A DNA stretch of 64,000 nt from Chryseobacterium tructae (GCF_030409875.1 NZ_JAUFQR010000001.1:3162001-3226000), one strand, 5' to 3'. Numbered from the stretch's first letter, positions 12,001 to 20,862 are shown. Notes: generated from the sequence alone by a model not told the origin. Program-made: numbers and translations.

Positions 12001-12513
12001 ATGAAAACAAATGTAATTACCCGACTTTATGTCATTGTTATTCTATGTCTTTTCTCTTTTTCTTTTGGGAAAAACTCCAATCCTACAGACAAAATTACGA
12101 TCTATGAAAAATCAGTTGCAGAAGCTACAACCAGTAGCAACAAGATTTTAAAAACTAAAACCGGAGCGCTTTACGAAATGGTTATTATTTCCAACAGCAA
12201 AGGAGAAATTGCCAAAATAGACTTGCTCTTCACGAGAGATAAAAATGTTCTTATTGCGTGTATTGGCAGTTGCCCGCAATCTCCAGGAAATATAGATACT
12301 CAATGTGCATTAAGCTGTCTTGGAGATTATATGGGAAAGGATCTTAGCGATCCCAACATCATTTCAAAAATTCCTTTCTTCCTTTATTTTCCAATATTGG
12401 GCTTAAAATCCAAATTGGAAAACTGTATCAAAACCAATACAGCCGAGCAATGTGTGAATGATAATATAAATGAAATTGATCGCTTAGTTGATCAAATTCT
12501 AAAATATATTTAA
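12001..12513 (+). CDS. Small secreted hypothetical protein with Cys pairs
   Basis: 170 residues with a signal peptide (RLYVIVILCLFSFSFG). The mature part contains a CxxxC-type cluster (CIGSCPQSP, then CALSCLG) and later two more Cys (NCIKTN, QCVND), fitting disulfides outside the cytoplasm. I do not recognise the family. It stands alone, followed by a strong terminator at 12537-12567. Confidence 0.65.
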   Translation: MKTNVITRLYVIVILCLFSFSFGKNSNPTDKITIYEKSVAEATTSSNKILKTKTGALYEMVIISNSKGEIAKIDLLFTRDKNVLIACIGSCPQSPGNIDTQCALSCLGDYMGKDLSDPNIISKIPFFLYFPILGLKSKLENCIKTNTAEQCVNDNINEIDRLVDQILKYI

Positions 12514-12536
12514 GCCTATCCTCTAATATTTGATAA

Positions 12537-12572
12537 AACCCTTGCTTTTTTTAAAGTTGCAAGGGTTCTTTT
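12537..12572 (+). terminator. Intrinsic terminator after the small secreted gene
   Basis: AACCCTTGC (12537-12545) pairs perfectly with GCAAGGGTT (12559-12567) over 9 bp, followed by CTTTTTATT. It lies 24 bases after the stop codon. Confidence 0.75.
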
Positions 12573-12585
12573 TATTATTAAAGAA

Positions 12586-12725
12586 ATAGTATTGGTCTTA
12601 GTAAGAGTTGATTATTCTCTACAGTATACATTCAGCTTCCAAGCTCCAGAATTTTATGAAAAACTGGGCTTTGAAAAAATTGCTACTAAGCATGATTTTC
12701 CCAAGGGTTTTGAAAAATATTATTA
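12586..12725 (+). pseudogene. C-terminal remnant of a GNAT acetyltransferase
   Basis: The plus-strand reading from about 12586 ends ...FSFQAPEFYEKLGFEKIA, then a DFPKG segment and YY before TAG at 12723-12725. The words QAPEFYEKLGF and DFPKG are typical of the C-terminus of a small GNAT N-acetyltransferase. The N-terminal two thirds, including the acetyl-CoA loop, are missing, and no start codon is in frame. It is a decayed fragment lying just upstream of an intact, different GNAT gene. Confidence 0.65.
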
Positions 12726-12828
12726 GAGAAAAACTTTGCAAAAATCTTAATAAGCTGTAACAAAAAATTAGAGAATAAGACAGATATCATGAAAACTTGG
12801 ACTGAAACGATATTTAAACAGACAAACA

Positions 12829-13743
12829 ATGAAGACAGAATACGTTTCCATCAACAACAAAAACTACATTTTACACCTTCAGTATCAGGATGATGAAAAA
12901 CTGCGCCTGGAATTTAACCGCCTGACCCAAAAGGTTTGGAAATTTGATTTTGAAAACTATTATCAATCAGGATTCTGGGACGATAGTTGTATTTTATATT
13001 CCTTATTTGATGATGATGCCATTGCTTCACATATTACTGTAAATTTATTTAAAAGTAATATTGATGGCGAATTTAAAAATTTCATTCAATTAGGAACGGT
13101 AATGACTGATGAAGCCTACCAAAAGAAGGGACTAAGCCGATTTTTAATGGAAAAAATACTGCATGATTTTAAAGGAAAACATGATGGGATCTTCCTTTTT
13201 GCCAATGAAACAGTATTAGATTTTTATCCTAAATTCGGATTTACCCCAACAAAAGAATTCGAAGCCTTCCAAGTTATTGAAAATCTTGATCTTTCGATCC
13301 AATATAAAAAGAGAAAATTGGAACTAGATGAAGAAAATGATTTAAAATTATTTGAAGAATTGGTGGAACATACAATTTCCAATACGATATTCCCAACAAA
13401 AAATAAAAGTATAACCTTTTTCTACTGTTATGCTAGTCCAGAAATGGGGTATAAAAATTCTATCTACTTTATAGAAGAACTTCATTGCGCTGTTGTCATT
13501 GAGACTCAGGATAAAGCGTTGCATATTGTAGAGATATTCAGCCCTGAAGAAATCAATCTTAATCATGTCATTGCAGCTTTTGATGATATTCCGTTTGATG
13601 AAGTTGTATTGGGTTTTAGCCCTAAGCATAAAGGCTTCCAGTACAGATTATGGAAGGATGATGTACAGCTTTTTGTAACTCCTGAGTTATTATTGGTCTT
13701 TGAGAAATATCAAGTCATTGTTCCTTTACTTTCTCATACTTAA
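12829..13743 (+). CDS. GNAT family N-acetyltransferase
   Basis: 304 residues. The GNAT core sits in the first half: the beta-4 strand and acetyl-CoA pyrophosphate loop appear as GTVMTDEAYQKKGLSRFLME around residues 90-110, followed by the conserved FYPKFGF near residue 137. The C-terminal half is a separate alpha/beta extension, as in two-domain GNATs. It should transfer an acetyl group from acetyl-CoA to an unknown amine. It lies 9 bases upstream of the methyltransferase gene and probably forms an operon with it. Confidence 0.8.
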   Translation: MKTEYVSINNKNYILHLQYQDDEKLRLEFNRLTQKVWKFDFENYYQSGFWDDSCILYSLFDDDAIASHITVNLFKSNIDGEFKNFIQLGTVMTDEAYQKKGLSRFLMEKILHDFKGKHDGIFLFANETVLDFYPKFGFTPTKEFEAFQVIENLDLSIQYKKRKLELDEENDLKLFEELVEHTISNTIFPTKNKSITFFYCYASPEMGYKNSIYFIEELHCAVVIETQDKALHIVEIFSPEEINLNHVIAAFDDIPFDEVVLGFSPKHKGFQYRLWKDDVQLFVTPELLLVFEKYQVIVPLLSHT

Positions 13744-13752
13744 GAGCAGATT

Positions 13753-14544
13753 ATGAAGCAGAATATTTATGATGATCCGAACTTTTTTATTGGATATAAA
13801 GCACTACGCGATGGAGATAAAGGATTAAACGAATTATTGGAGCAACCGATAATGAAAAGATTCCTGCATCCTGTTCAGGATAAAATAATTTTGGATATGG
13901 GATGTGGTTTGGGACATCAAATCCGATCATTATTGACCCAAAATCCAAAACATATTACGGGGTTGGATATTTCTCAAAAAATGCTGACTGAAGCCCAAAG
14001 CAGAGTTTCTTCTTCAAAAGTTGAATGGATATGTTCAGCATTGGAAGATTTTGACTTTGGAGTGAACAGATTTGACATAATTCTTAGCTCAATGACTTTA
14101 CATTATATTGACAATCTGGAAACTCTTTTTCAAAAAATATACAACGGATTAAAAACAGGAGGACAATTTTTATTTTCCATGGAACATCCTATTTGTACGG
14201 CAGCATTAAAACCTTGGAAAGAATTGAATGGCGAAAAATACTGGTTAATCAATCGTTATTCTGAAGAGAACCTTAGAAAGCAGGATTGGTTTGTTAAAGA
14301 TGTAGAAAAATACCATCATCAGTTAAGTACTATAATCAATGCTTTGCTAAAGGCTGGATTTACTCTTAAAAATATAGAAGAGCCAAGTCCTGACAAAGAA
14401 CTGTTACAACTCCGACCTGATTTTGAACAACATACCCACTGCCCTCCTATTGTAATTATCAATATTGAAAAAATAAATAGCTCCTCATTTTGTGACGATA
14501 GTCACAAAGAAGATCACTTTTTATCCATTAATTTTGCTTTATAA
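13753..14544 (+). CDS. Class I SAM-dependent methyltransferase
   Basis: 263 residues. Motif I, the SAM-binding loop, is LDMGCGLGHQI near residues 47-57; the acidic strand-2 residue follows in GLDISQKML; motif post-I and strand 4 are seen as FDIILSSMTLHYI. This is the Methyltransf_11/25 fold for small molecules. The substrate is unknown. The gene follows the GNAT gene and slightly precedes an NTF2-like gene, all in the same direction. Confidence 0.85.
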   Translation: MKQNIYDDPNFFIGYKALRDGDKGLNELLEQPIMKRFLHPVQDKIILDMGCGLGHQIRSLLTQNPKHITGLDISQKMLTEAQSRVSSSKVEWICSALEDFDFGVNRFDIILSSMTLHYIDNLETLFQKIYNGLKTGGQFLFSMEHPICTAALKPWKELNGEKYWLINRYSEENLRKQDWFVKDVEKYHHQLSTIINALLKAGFTLKNIEEPSPDKELLQLRPDFEQHTHCPPIVIINIEKINSSSFCDDSHKEDHFLSINFAL

Positions 14545-14554
14545 AACAAAGTTT

Positions 14555-14890
14555 ATGAGTACTACAACCCAAAACATCGCGGAACAGTTTATTCAGTATT
14601 TAAATGAAGAAGATTTTGATAAGGCAGAAAACTGTCTGGATCCTGCATTTAAATTCATAGGGGTACTGGGAACAAGAGAGAATGCTTCCATCTATATGAA
14701 AGACATGAGGCAGATGAAGTTTAAATATCAGATTATTAAAACCTTTACCTCAGGAGAAGACATCTGTTTCTGGTACATTATTGAGATTGGAGGTAAAACG
14801 ATTGAGTCTTCCGGATGGTATCAGATCATCAATGGAAAGATCCATTCTTTAAAAGTATTATTTGATCCAAGACCACTACTGAACGATTAG
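14555..14890 (+). CDS. NTF2-like (SnoaL-type) protein
   Basis: About 111 residues starting MSTTTQNIAEQFIQYL. The order helix, DFDKAENCLDPAFKF, helix, then four beta strands (FWYIIEIGG, ESSGWYQIINGKI) is the NTF2/SnoaL cone fold. Such proteins are small enzymes or binding proteins; no catalytic residue can be assigned. I chose the ATG at 14555 over an earlier in-frame one at 14492 because the latter would overlap the methyltransferase end and read as non-homologous sequence. Confidence 0.7.
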   Translation: MSTTTQNIAEQFIQYLNEEDFDKAENCLDPAFKFIGVLGTRENASIYMKDMRQMKFKYQIIKTFTSGEDICFWYIIEIGGKTIESSGWYQIINGKIHSLKVLFDPRPLLND

Positions 14891-15040
14891 TAGTGATCTT
14901 TCGAATATACTATAATGTAGCAGCTATTCTTTGAGAGTGGCTGCCTTATTCAAAGTATCTATGCAATTCATAGATATTTTGCTGTGTAAGAGCCGAGATC
15001 TGTGCCTATCTTTATAGCAACAGAACCTTTGGAGAAAAAT

Positions 15041-15991
15041 ATGAAACAGTCTGAGATCAGGGAACTGAAAAATGAACAAGATTTTAAAGATTTTTATCTG
15101 AATAATGCACCAGCCTCATTCTGTGAAGAATGTAGCAATATCACTTATGCCCATGGAAACGGATTTTTAGAATTGGCCAAGCTAGAAGAACTCAAAAAAG
15201 GACAAAAGTCTATAGAAGGAAAGCAGACAAGACGGAAATTTTACAGTATTATTTTGCTTACAGAAGGAGAAATAGAAGAGAATATTGGTCATCATCTCTA
15301 TCACTTTCTGCCAGGAACCCTATATTTCATTGGAGAAAATCAGCTCCATGCGGTAAAACATTGGAGTGATGATGTAAAAGGAATTTTCTGCATGTTTGAT
15401 GCTGATTATTTCCTGCTCTGCATTAAGCATCAGATCAAGCTTAATCAATTTCCATTCTTTCAGGTAAACCATGAACCGTTTATCAAACTTTCGGAAAGAG
15501 AAACCCAGATGATGGAACATCTTTTCTGGAAATTAAACAGCGAAAAATGCCAAAAGACAACTTTCAACGATGATCTTCTCACCCGCATGTTTCTGAATGT
15601 GATTCTTTTAGAAGCAGAACGCATTTACAATAAACAAACTTCTTCCGATATTTTCTCTTTATCCAGAAAAGATCAACTAACGGCACAATTTCAGTTACTG
15701 ATTAATCAGCACTTTATAGACAAAAAACAAGTTACCGATTATGCAGAGCTTCTGCATGTACATCCCAACCATCTCAATGATGTTATTAAAGAAGTGACCG
15801 GATTCCCTGCCAGCCATTTTATACAAAAACAACTGATACAAGAAGCTAAATCGCGGCTTATTCAAACCAGTGACACCGTTTCTATGATTGCTATGGATCT
15901 TAACTTTACGGATGATTCTTATTTTGGCCGCTTCTTTAAAAAGCAAACCGGTTTTACTCCATTTCAATATCGTAAAAACCATAAACACTAA
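15041..15991 (+). CDS. AraC family transcriptional regulator
   Basis: About 316 residues. The N-terminal part is a cupin-like sensor (YHFLPGTLYFIGENQLHAV). The C-terminal 100 residues hold two helix-turn-helix motifs; the second, SMIAMDLNFTDDSYFGRFFK followed by TGFTPFQYRK, is the classic AraC signature. I chose ATG 15041; an in-frame GTG at 15002 would add only 13 residues. It likely controls a neighbouring gene, maybe the GNAT gene 15 bases downstream. Confidence 0.85.
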   Translation: MKQSEIRELKNEQDFKDFYLNNAPASFCEECSNITYAHGNGFLELAKLEELKKGQKSIEGKQTRRKFYSIILLTEGEIEENIGHHLYHFLPGTLYFIGENQLHAVKHWSDDVKGIFCMFDADYFLLCIKHQIKLNQFPFFQVNHEPFIKLSERETQMMEHLFWKLNSEKCQKTTFNDDLLTRMFLNVILLEAERIYNKQTSSDIFSLSRKDQLTAQFQLLINQHFIDKKQVTDYAELLHVHPNHLNDVIKEVTGFPASHFIQKQLIQEAKSRLIQTSDTVSMIAMDLNFTDDSYFGRFFKKQTGFTPFQYRKNHKH

Positions 15992-16006
15992 TCAAATAAA
16001 AACAGA

Positions 16007-16747
16007 ATGCGCACTACCAAAATCACATCACCTATTGTTCAGGAATATTGGAATGATCAGTTTCAGGGTGAAGTACTCTGTGATAATCCTACTTTTATCT
16101 TATTTCTTAATGATGAACTGGAGGAAGACAGTCAGATTATGACTTTAGAATTTCCAATCGGAAACAGCTGGGCAGTCATTAATTCTAAAGTGGCTCATTA
16201 TTTCAAAAATATCAATTTTACCACGCTTAATTTTGAAAAGTTTGTGGCTATTTTAAAAGATAAGCACATCTTTTTATATGGAGCAGACTATATTTTCTAT
16301 TTCTCTGAAGAGGAGAAAGCCCATATTTTAAATATTGAATCACCAGACAACACACGCCCTTTAACAGAGAATGATGCAGAACATTTCTCTACTTTTGAAT
16401 CTTTATCCACGGAAGAAGATCTTGATGGTGCCTATGTAGAACTGGATCATTGGAAAGTATATGGAATATTTGAAGATCAGCAGTTAGTAGCCGCAACGAG
16501 TATGTATCCATGGCAGGGCACCAAACTGTCGGATATAGGGGTGATTACTCTGGATGAATTCAGAGGAAAAGGCTATGCTAAACAAGCTGTACAGGTTATT
16601 TCAAAAGCAGCATTAGAGGATGGATATGAACCGCAATATCGTTGTCAGTTGGATAATACGGCTTCTGTTGCCCTTGCTAGAAAACTAAATCTGAGCTTAT
16701 TTGCTAAATGGAACTTTATTTCACCAGAATCTATAGAGAAATTATAG
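16007..16747 (+). CDS. GNAT family N-acetyltransferase
   Basis: 246 residues with a GNAT domain at the C-terminus: strand GVITLDEFRGKGYAKQA carries the acetyl-CoA loop RGKGYA near residue 190, followed by LDNTASVALARKLNL, the usual N-x-x-S-x-x-L-A-x-K helix. The first 120 residues form an N-terminal domain with no motif I know. Substrate unknown. It follows the AraC gene by 15 bases and abuts the next gene. Confidence 0.8.
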   Translation: MRTTKITSPIVQEYWNDQFQGEVLCDNPTFILFLNDELEEDSQIMTLEFPIGNSWAVINSKVAHYFKNINFTTLNFEKFVAILKDKHIFLYGADYIFYFSEEEKAHILNIESPDNTRPLTENDAEHFSTFESLSTEEDLDGAYVELDHWKVYGIFEDQQLVAATSMYPWQGTKLSDIGVITLDEFRGKGYAKQAVQVISKAALEDGYEPQYRCQLDNTASVALARKLNLSLFAKWNFISPESIEKL

Positions 16748-16749
16748 CC

Positions 16750-17229
16750 ATGAAAGACATCAATATAACCATAAAATCTTATCAAAAAATAGTGGCGAAA
16801 AATGAGATCCCACAGGCTTATATGTACCTTATGCGTCTTATGACAGCATTAAAAGCTGATTTTTCGAGGCATTTTGAAAATAAGTTTTCTGTAGGAAATA
16901 TTTCTCCCGGCTATATGGATTATACTTATTTTCCGTTTTTTGATGCTCCGCTTCGTGAAAACAAGCTCCGCTTCGGAATTGTTCTCAATCATAAAAAAAT
17001 GCAGCTAGAATTATGGCTGATGGGACAAAATGCAGAAGTACAGCAAGAATATTGGGCAATCCTAAAGTCAACACCATGGAATAAACACCTGACATCCATG
17101 CCTAAATATTCTGTATTAGAGACTGTTTTGATAGAGAGTCCCGATTTTGAAAATAAAGAGGTTATTTATAAAGCCGTCATCAACAAAACATTAGAAATCG
17201 TTCCTGAAATCATGAAACTTCTGTCATAA
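16750..17229 (+). CDS. DUF7000-like hypothetical protein
   Basis: 159 residues starting MKDINITIKSYQKIV. The arrangement of a helix ending AYMYLMRLMTALKADF, then GYMDYTYFPFF, then KLRFGIVLNHKKMQLELWLMG matches my memory of the DUF7000 family, whose function is unknown. It is cytoplasmic. The start at 16750 lies 2 bases after the GNAT stop codon, so the two are translationally close; the earlier in-frame ATG at 16708 sits inside the GNAT gene. Confidence 0.65.
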   Translation: MKDINITIKSYQKIVAKNEIPQAYMYLMRLMTALKADFSRHFENKFSVGNISPGYMDYTYFPFFDAPLRENKLRFGIVLNHKKMQLELWLMGQNAEVQQEYWAILKSTPWNKHLTSMPKYSVLETVLIESPDFENKEVIYKAVINKTLEIVPEIMKLLS

Positions 17230-17506
17230 AAAGAGTAATAGAAATATCTCATCATAACGAAACACATCAATAAAAATTACTGGTTTTCTCTTTATCAGCC
17301 AATACATTTCTGAAAAGCCTATGACTCGTTCATAATCTTTGAGGGAAAGAATCCAAACAAGATTCATTGGGAAATACGGATGAGAAAAACAACAAAAATA
17401 AAACTCACATTTATACCCATCATAAAAGCTCACTTTAAATACGACACTAGCTCCCGCCTCCCAGGCTTTATCTTCTTTTCTTAAAAAAATCTTTGATTTG
17501 TACCAT
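17224..17506 (-). CDS. Hypothetical protein, split by a frameshift
   Basis: A continuous 69-residue reading ends at 17224 (KVSFYDGYKCEFYF to RYDEIFLLLFL). Upstream it continues as EDKAWEAGASVVF, but the start MVQIKDF at 17506 is in another frame. Removing one T from the seven-T run (17483-17489 on plus as A) gives MVQIKDFLRKEDKAWEA and one open frame of 93 residues. In-frame sequence without stops also extends further upstream (ETPQVILLTQIG), so the true start may be earlier. I do not know the family. It is divergent from the thioredoxin gene. Confidence 0.5.
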
Positions 17507-17548
17507 TTTCACTCCGATTTGTGTCAGCAAAATCACTTGAGGTGTCTC

Positions 17549-17556
17549 TAATTTTG
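17549..17556 (+). promoter_or_regulatory. Bacteroidetes -7 box of the thioredoxin gene
   Basis: TAATTTTG fits TAnnTTTG and lies 21 bases before the ATG at 17577. No clear -33 box at the usual spacing was found. Confidence 0.5.
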
Positions 17557-17576
17557 TATCAATAAATTTAAGAACA

Positions 17577-17882
17577 ATGACAGAGAGAAATCAGAACGTA
17601 CAGGAAATTGATTCATTGATGCTTTTTCAGTTTTATGCTGAATGGTGCTACCCATGCAAAATGATGATGCCTGTAGTAAATACCTTAAAAGTAAAATTGG
17701 AAGACTGGCTGAATGTACATCAGGTAGATGTAGATGAACAGCAGGAGTTGGCCGTTAAATACGGAATCAGATCAGTTCCTACATTTGTAGTTTTAAAAAA
17801 CAATGTAGAAGTATGGCGCAGTTCAGGTGTCCTTTCGGAAATGATATTAGAACAAAAACTGAACAGTTTAAGATCAATCTAA
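17577..17882 (+). CDS. Thioredoxin-family protein
   Basis: 101 residues, the normal single-domain length. The active site is WCYPCK near residues 22-27, and the cis-proline loop is SVPTFVV near residue 65. There is no signal peptide, so it works in the cytoplasm as a disulfide reductase or thiol carrier. The Tyr-Pro pair in the active site differs from the Gly-Pro of classic thioredoxin and is common in thioredoxin-like proteins of this phylum. It is followed after 4 bases by the DUF2938 membrane gene. Confidence 0.88.
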   Translation: MTERNQNVQEIDSLMLFQFYAEWCYPCKMMMPVVNTLKVKLEDWLNVHQVDVDEQQELAVKYGIRSVPTFVVLKNNVEVWRSSGVLSEMILEQKLNSLRSI

Positions 17883-17886
17883 AAAA

Positions 17887-18375
17887 ATGAACGTGTTAAT
17901 TGATGCTGTGTTACTTGGTGTAGGAGCGACCATCTTTATGGATGTGTACGCTCTTATCATCAAGAAATTATGGAATATTCCTTCCCTAGATTATCGTTTT
18001 TTAGGACGATGGATCGGACATTTCAAAAATGGAATATTTAATCATCCTAATATTATACAAGCAACTCCCATTAAGGGAGAAAAAGCTCTTGGATGGATGG
18101 CTCATTACTCCATCGGAATTGTATTTGCCTATGTCTTGCTTTTCATTTGGGGAGAAGGCTGGCTGATATATCCTACTGCCTTTCCTGCTATTTTTATTGG
18201 TCTTGCCACAACCCTAGCGCCATGGTTTATGATGCAGCCTGCTTTTGGTTTTGGTATTGCAGCCTCTAAACTACCCAATCCTATGATTGCCAGATTACGA
18301 AGTCTGCAGGCACATCTTATTTATGGTATTGGACTCTATTTGGCAGGATTATGTATTTCCATCTTATTTAAATAA
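17887..18375 (+). CDS. DUF2938 family membrane protein
   Basis: 162 residues with four hydrophobic segments. Features of DUF2938 are visible: ATIFMDVYALIIKK at the start, GRWIGHF, and the glycine-rich ending PNPMIARLRSLQAHLIYGIGLYL. Function is unknown. It is the second gene of a unit with thioredoxin and is closed by a strong terminator at 18421-18444. Confidence 0.75.
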   Translation: MNVLIDAVLLGVGATIFMDVYALIIKKLWNIPSLDYRFLGRWIGHFKNGIFNHPNIIQATPIKGEKALGWMAHYSIGIVFAYVLLFIWGEGWLIYPTAFPAIFIGLATTLAPWFMMQPAFGFGIAASKLPNPMIARLRSLQAHLIYGIGLYLAGLCISILFK

Positions 18376-18420
18376 TGATGAAAACCAAGGATTTTAAATC
18401 CATAAATCAAAGTATAAGAA

Positions 18421-18444
18421 AACGGGCTTAGACCCGTTTTTTTT
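18421..18444 (+). terminator. Intrinsic terminator after the thioredoxin/DUF2938 unit
   Basis: AACGGG (18421-18426) and CCCGTT (18433-18438) form a stem around CTTAGA, followed by a run of T to 18444. Confidence 0.8.
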
Positions 18445-18496
18445 GTGGATATAACCGCAATAATGATGAGCAGTAATCAACACTACTGAATTCAAT

Positions 18497-19056
18497 TTAA
18501 ACCCAGCCCACTTTCTTTCTCCATTCCAAATACACCTCATCTCTATTATCAATTTCAGGTATTTCTTCCGGATTGGAAATTTGATGTATTACTTTTTCGA
18601 TAAAGGCGGCAGATTTACTTTCTCCCGTTCATTATTCAGATTTTCTTTATTTTCTACCGGATAAGGAATTCCACCCGTAATAAGCTGGGTTCCATACTTC
18701 TGAGGTTTACCTTGAAAAACCTGAATCCTATCATACAAATATGCTTTATTTTTAAGATGAATATCATGACTGTTCTCTTCCATCATCCTATAACACGCTT
18801 TCATAAATTCTGGTTCACCAATAGAATGCTGAATAATAAGCCACGCAGCATCACTTGCTTTAGAGCCTACTTTTGATAACGTTGGAAACCCAATTTCACT
18901 TATTATTTCCCTAAGTCTTTGAGCATTGCCTTTATGCACACGCTCCATTTCCGGGTGATATCCTTCTGTTAATGTTCCTTCTGCAGACAGTTTTTCTCTG
19001 ACTTCAAGATCATGATCTGCAAGATGAATGATTTCTTTTTCAAAGGGATAAGCCAT
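18497..19056 (-). CDS. DUF6624-like protein, frameshifted near its C-terminus
   Basis: Restored length 186 residues. The core matches DUF6624 by memory: HPEMERVHKGNAQRLREII, then EIGFPTLSKVGSKASDAAWL and IIQHSIGEPEFM. The direct reading stops at 18589 (LPPLSKK), but the next frame continues without a stop as AFIEKVIHQISNPEEIPEID and ends WRKKVGWV at 18497-18499. One base missing near 18603-18608 explains it. Function unknown. It is the last gene of a unit with the GNAT gene at 19061, four bases away. Confidence 0.65.
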
Positions 19057-19060
19057 CTTA

Positions 19061-19486
19061 TTACAATTTTTTAATCAAATATTTAGGAGACTCTGTATAC
19101 CCTTGTCTATCGTAAAACCGATGGGCTCTTTCTCTGTGGGAATTACAATGCAGCTCTATTCTATTACAATTTCGTTCTCTGGCTATTTTCTCACAGTACT
19201 CTTCCAGCAATTTCCCTATTCCAGAACTTCTGGAGCATTCATCAACGGAAAAATAACTTATTCTGGCAAAGTCTCCTTTGAGGGCAATCTGCGGAATGAT
19301 ATGAATGGAAATAAACCCCGTAACATTTCCTTCCGAATCTTCTGCAATAGTAAGATATTCATCAGAGTCTTCTAAAAGACTTTTAATTTTGAAGGGTAAA
19401 AATTCATTAGCATCAGCATATCCCAATTGATCCAATAGTTTTATAACAACTTCCAGATCTTTTTCATTCATTTTTCTCAGATTCAT
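19061..19486 (-). CDS. GNAT family N-acetyltransferase
   Basis: 141 residues, a single GNAT domain. Strand 4 and the acetyl-CoA loop read ISYFSVDECSRSSGIGKLL (residues about 75-95), and the C-terminal part has HCNSHRERAHRFYDRQGY, the usual end of protein or small-molecule GNATs. The substrate is unknown. It is followed by the DUF6624-like gene with a 4-base gap, so the two are co-transcribed. Confidence 0.85.
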   Translation of the reverse strand: MNLRKMNEKDLEVVIKLLDQLGYADANEFLPFKIKSLLEDSDEYLTIAEDSEGNVTGFISIHIIPQIALKGDFARISYFSVDECSRSSGIGKLLEEYCEKIARERNCNRIELHCNSHRERAHRFYDRQGYTESPKYLIKKL

Positions 19487-19560
19487 AACTAAATATTTAG
19501 AATATGTTCATTTAAAATTACAAAAAATGAACATTAGGGAAGTAAAATAGATGAGAAAAC

Positions 19561-20133
19561 TCAAGATTTACAGCAATTTTCAACCGTATCCAGGATAAAT
19601 CTGATTCGTTGATATACTGTTAGTTTTGGAACTTCAATCATGTGATAGCCATATCCATGATAGGTTTCATACATACATTCAAAGGTTTGTTCAGCTACTT
19701 TTAGAGTTTGTTTTCTTTCGGAATCATTTTCATAAATTTCTTTCCAGGGTGGAAGGATAAAGACATTTCTGTTATACTCCATTTCACGGGCTATAATATC
19801 CATTTCTTTGGGGATAGGGATATTTTCCAATTTAAGATATCCAATCGTATCTATTATTCCACGATCAAAAAAGACAGGATCAGCACCCTTTTTTTTAATC
19901 ATCTGTTGATAAATTTTTACAGAAGCATTAAACATCAATTTGGCAAAATATTCTTTATTGATCCAAGGCAATCCATCGCCGTTGAGGCTCAATTGTTCTT
20001 TAATAATTCTCCGCCCTTCTTCTGCTGCAGTTGTAAATCCTATATGGTCAAATTCGTTCAACAAAGTGGTTTTTCCGGCTCCCGGGCCACCAGTGATGAT
20101 GTAAAGAGGTAAACTATTATTGATCATTTTCAT
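19561..20133 (-). CDS. P-loop ATPase/kinase-like protein (AAA_28 type)
   Basis: About 190 residues. Walker A is GGPGAGKTT near residue 13; a Walker B-like or LID element is FFDRGIIDTIGYL. The ending VPKLTVYQRIRFILDTV is typical of small AAA_28 ATPases, annotated as predicted nucleotide-binding enzymes with possible kinase activity. The chosen start MKMINNSLPLY at 20133 gives a normal N-terminal beta strand; an ATG at 20172 adds a non-matching stretch. It is a single gene. Confidence 0.75.
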   Translation of the reverse strand: MKMINNSLPLYIITGGPGAGKTTLLNEFDHIGFTTAAEEGRRIIKEQLSLNGDGLPWINKEYFAKLMFNASVKIYQQMIKKKGADPVFFDRGIIDTIGYLKLENIPIPKEMDIIAREMEYNRNVFILPPWKEIYENDSERKQTLKVAEQTFECMYETYHGYGYHMIEVPKLTVYQRIRFILDTVENCCKS

Positions 20134-20149
20134 AGTATGGGTTAAAATT

Positions 20150-20455
20150 ATGTTTGGCTCATTAAAAGTCAAGTATTTAGTATTAAAGGTTGGGAAGGAT
20201 GTTTTATTTATGTTTTTATTTCTGGTGTCCTATAATAGTCATTCTCAAGAAGACGATTATCGTTTCTTTAATTTTCCGTTGAGAAAAGAAATCAAACTGT
20301 TAACCGTTGAGAATTACAACGAAAGCAGGGAAATTATTGAGAGATATTTGAAAATCGCAGAACAGGAATGTTATGCAGAAGATAAATATTGCTGTTATAT
20401 CAATCAGACAGAGCTTAACGTCAGTATCAGAGACTTTAGTAATTCAACTTTATGA
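20150..20455 (+). CDS. Small secreted hypothetical protein, possibly truncated
   Basis: About 101 residues, with a hydrophobic N-terminal segment (FMFLFLVSYNSHSQ) that looks like a signal peptide and an acidic mature part with three Cys (ECYAEDKYCCYINQ). The start is uncertain; ATGs at 20120, 20150 and 20210 are in frame. After the TGA at 20453 the same frame runs on for another 41 codons (to TAA at 20579-20581), so the true protein may be longer and interrupted. I do not recognise it. Confidence 0.4.
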   Translation: MFGSLKVKYLVLKVGKDVLFMFLFLVSYNSHSQEDDYRFFNFPLRKEIKLLTVENYNESREIIERYLKIAEQECYAEDKYCCYINQTELNVSIRDFSNSTL

Positions 20456-20862
20456 TTGAAAGATATAAATATGACAGACAGCTTTGCATTGAACTATAAT
20501 ACTAAGGCCATGCAATATATGAAAAAAATTAGTGAAATCCTGAAATCAAAAGTCAGGATCATAGAATTATACCGTCATTAATTTTCGGCAGTCATCTAAT
20601 AGATTTTTTTTAAGAAAAACAGCTGTATCAAAAGCAGATTGTTCTCAGAAGATTGATTATAGTTTGATAAGGGGGACAATCTGTTTTTAACGCACAAGAA
20701 TAATGAACAATATCTGCATATAGAGGCTTTGTTTAAAAAATTAATTTGAATTACCTCTTCTTCTTATTCCTAAAGCGATCCTGTCTGAAAAGTAAAACTT
20801 AAAATTATGGGAATGCGTTCTTTTGATACAACTGTATAGTTTTATTAAATGTTATATTACTT
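20456..20862. other. 407-base gap, possible gene remnant at its start
   Basis: The first 125 bases read in frame with the preceding gene after its TGA (MTDSFALNYNTKAMQYM then a Lys-rich end), and another frame gives FMIERYKYDRQLCIEL just before. This looks like a degraded C-terminus of that gene. From about 20590 onward I see only AT-rich sequence and no repeat. Confidence 0.35.

Noticed and set aside
19708..20112. Plus-strand open frame of 134 codons
   Set aside because: Antisense to the P-loop ATPase gene, whose Walker motif makes the minus strand the real one.
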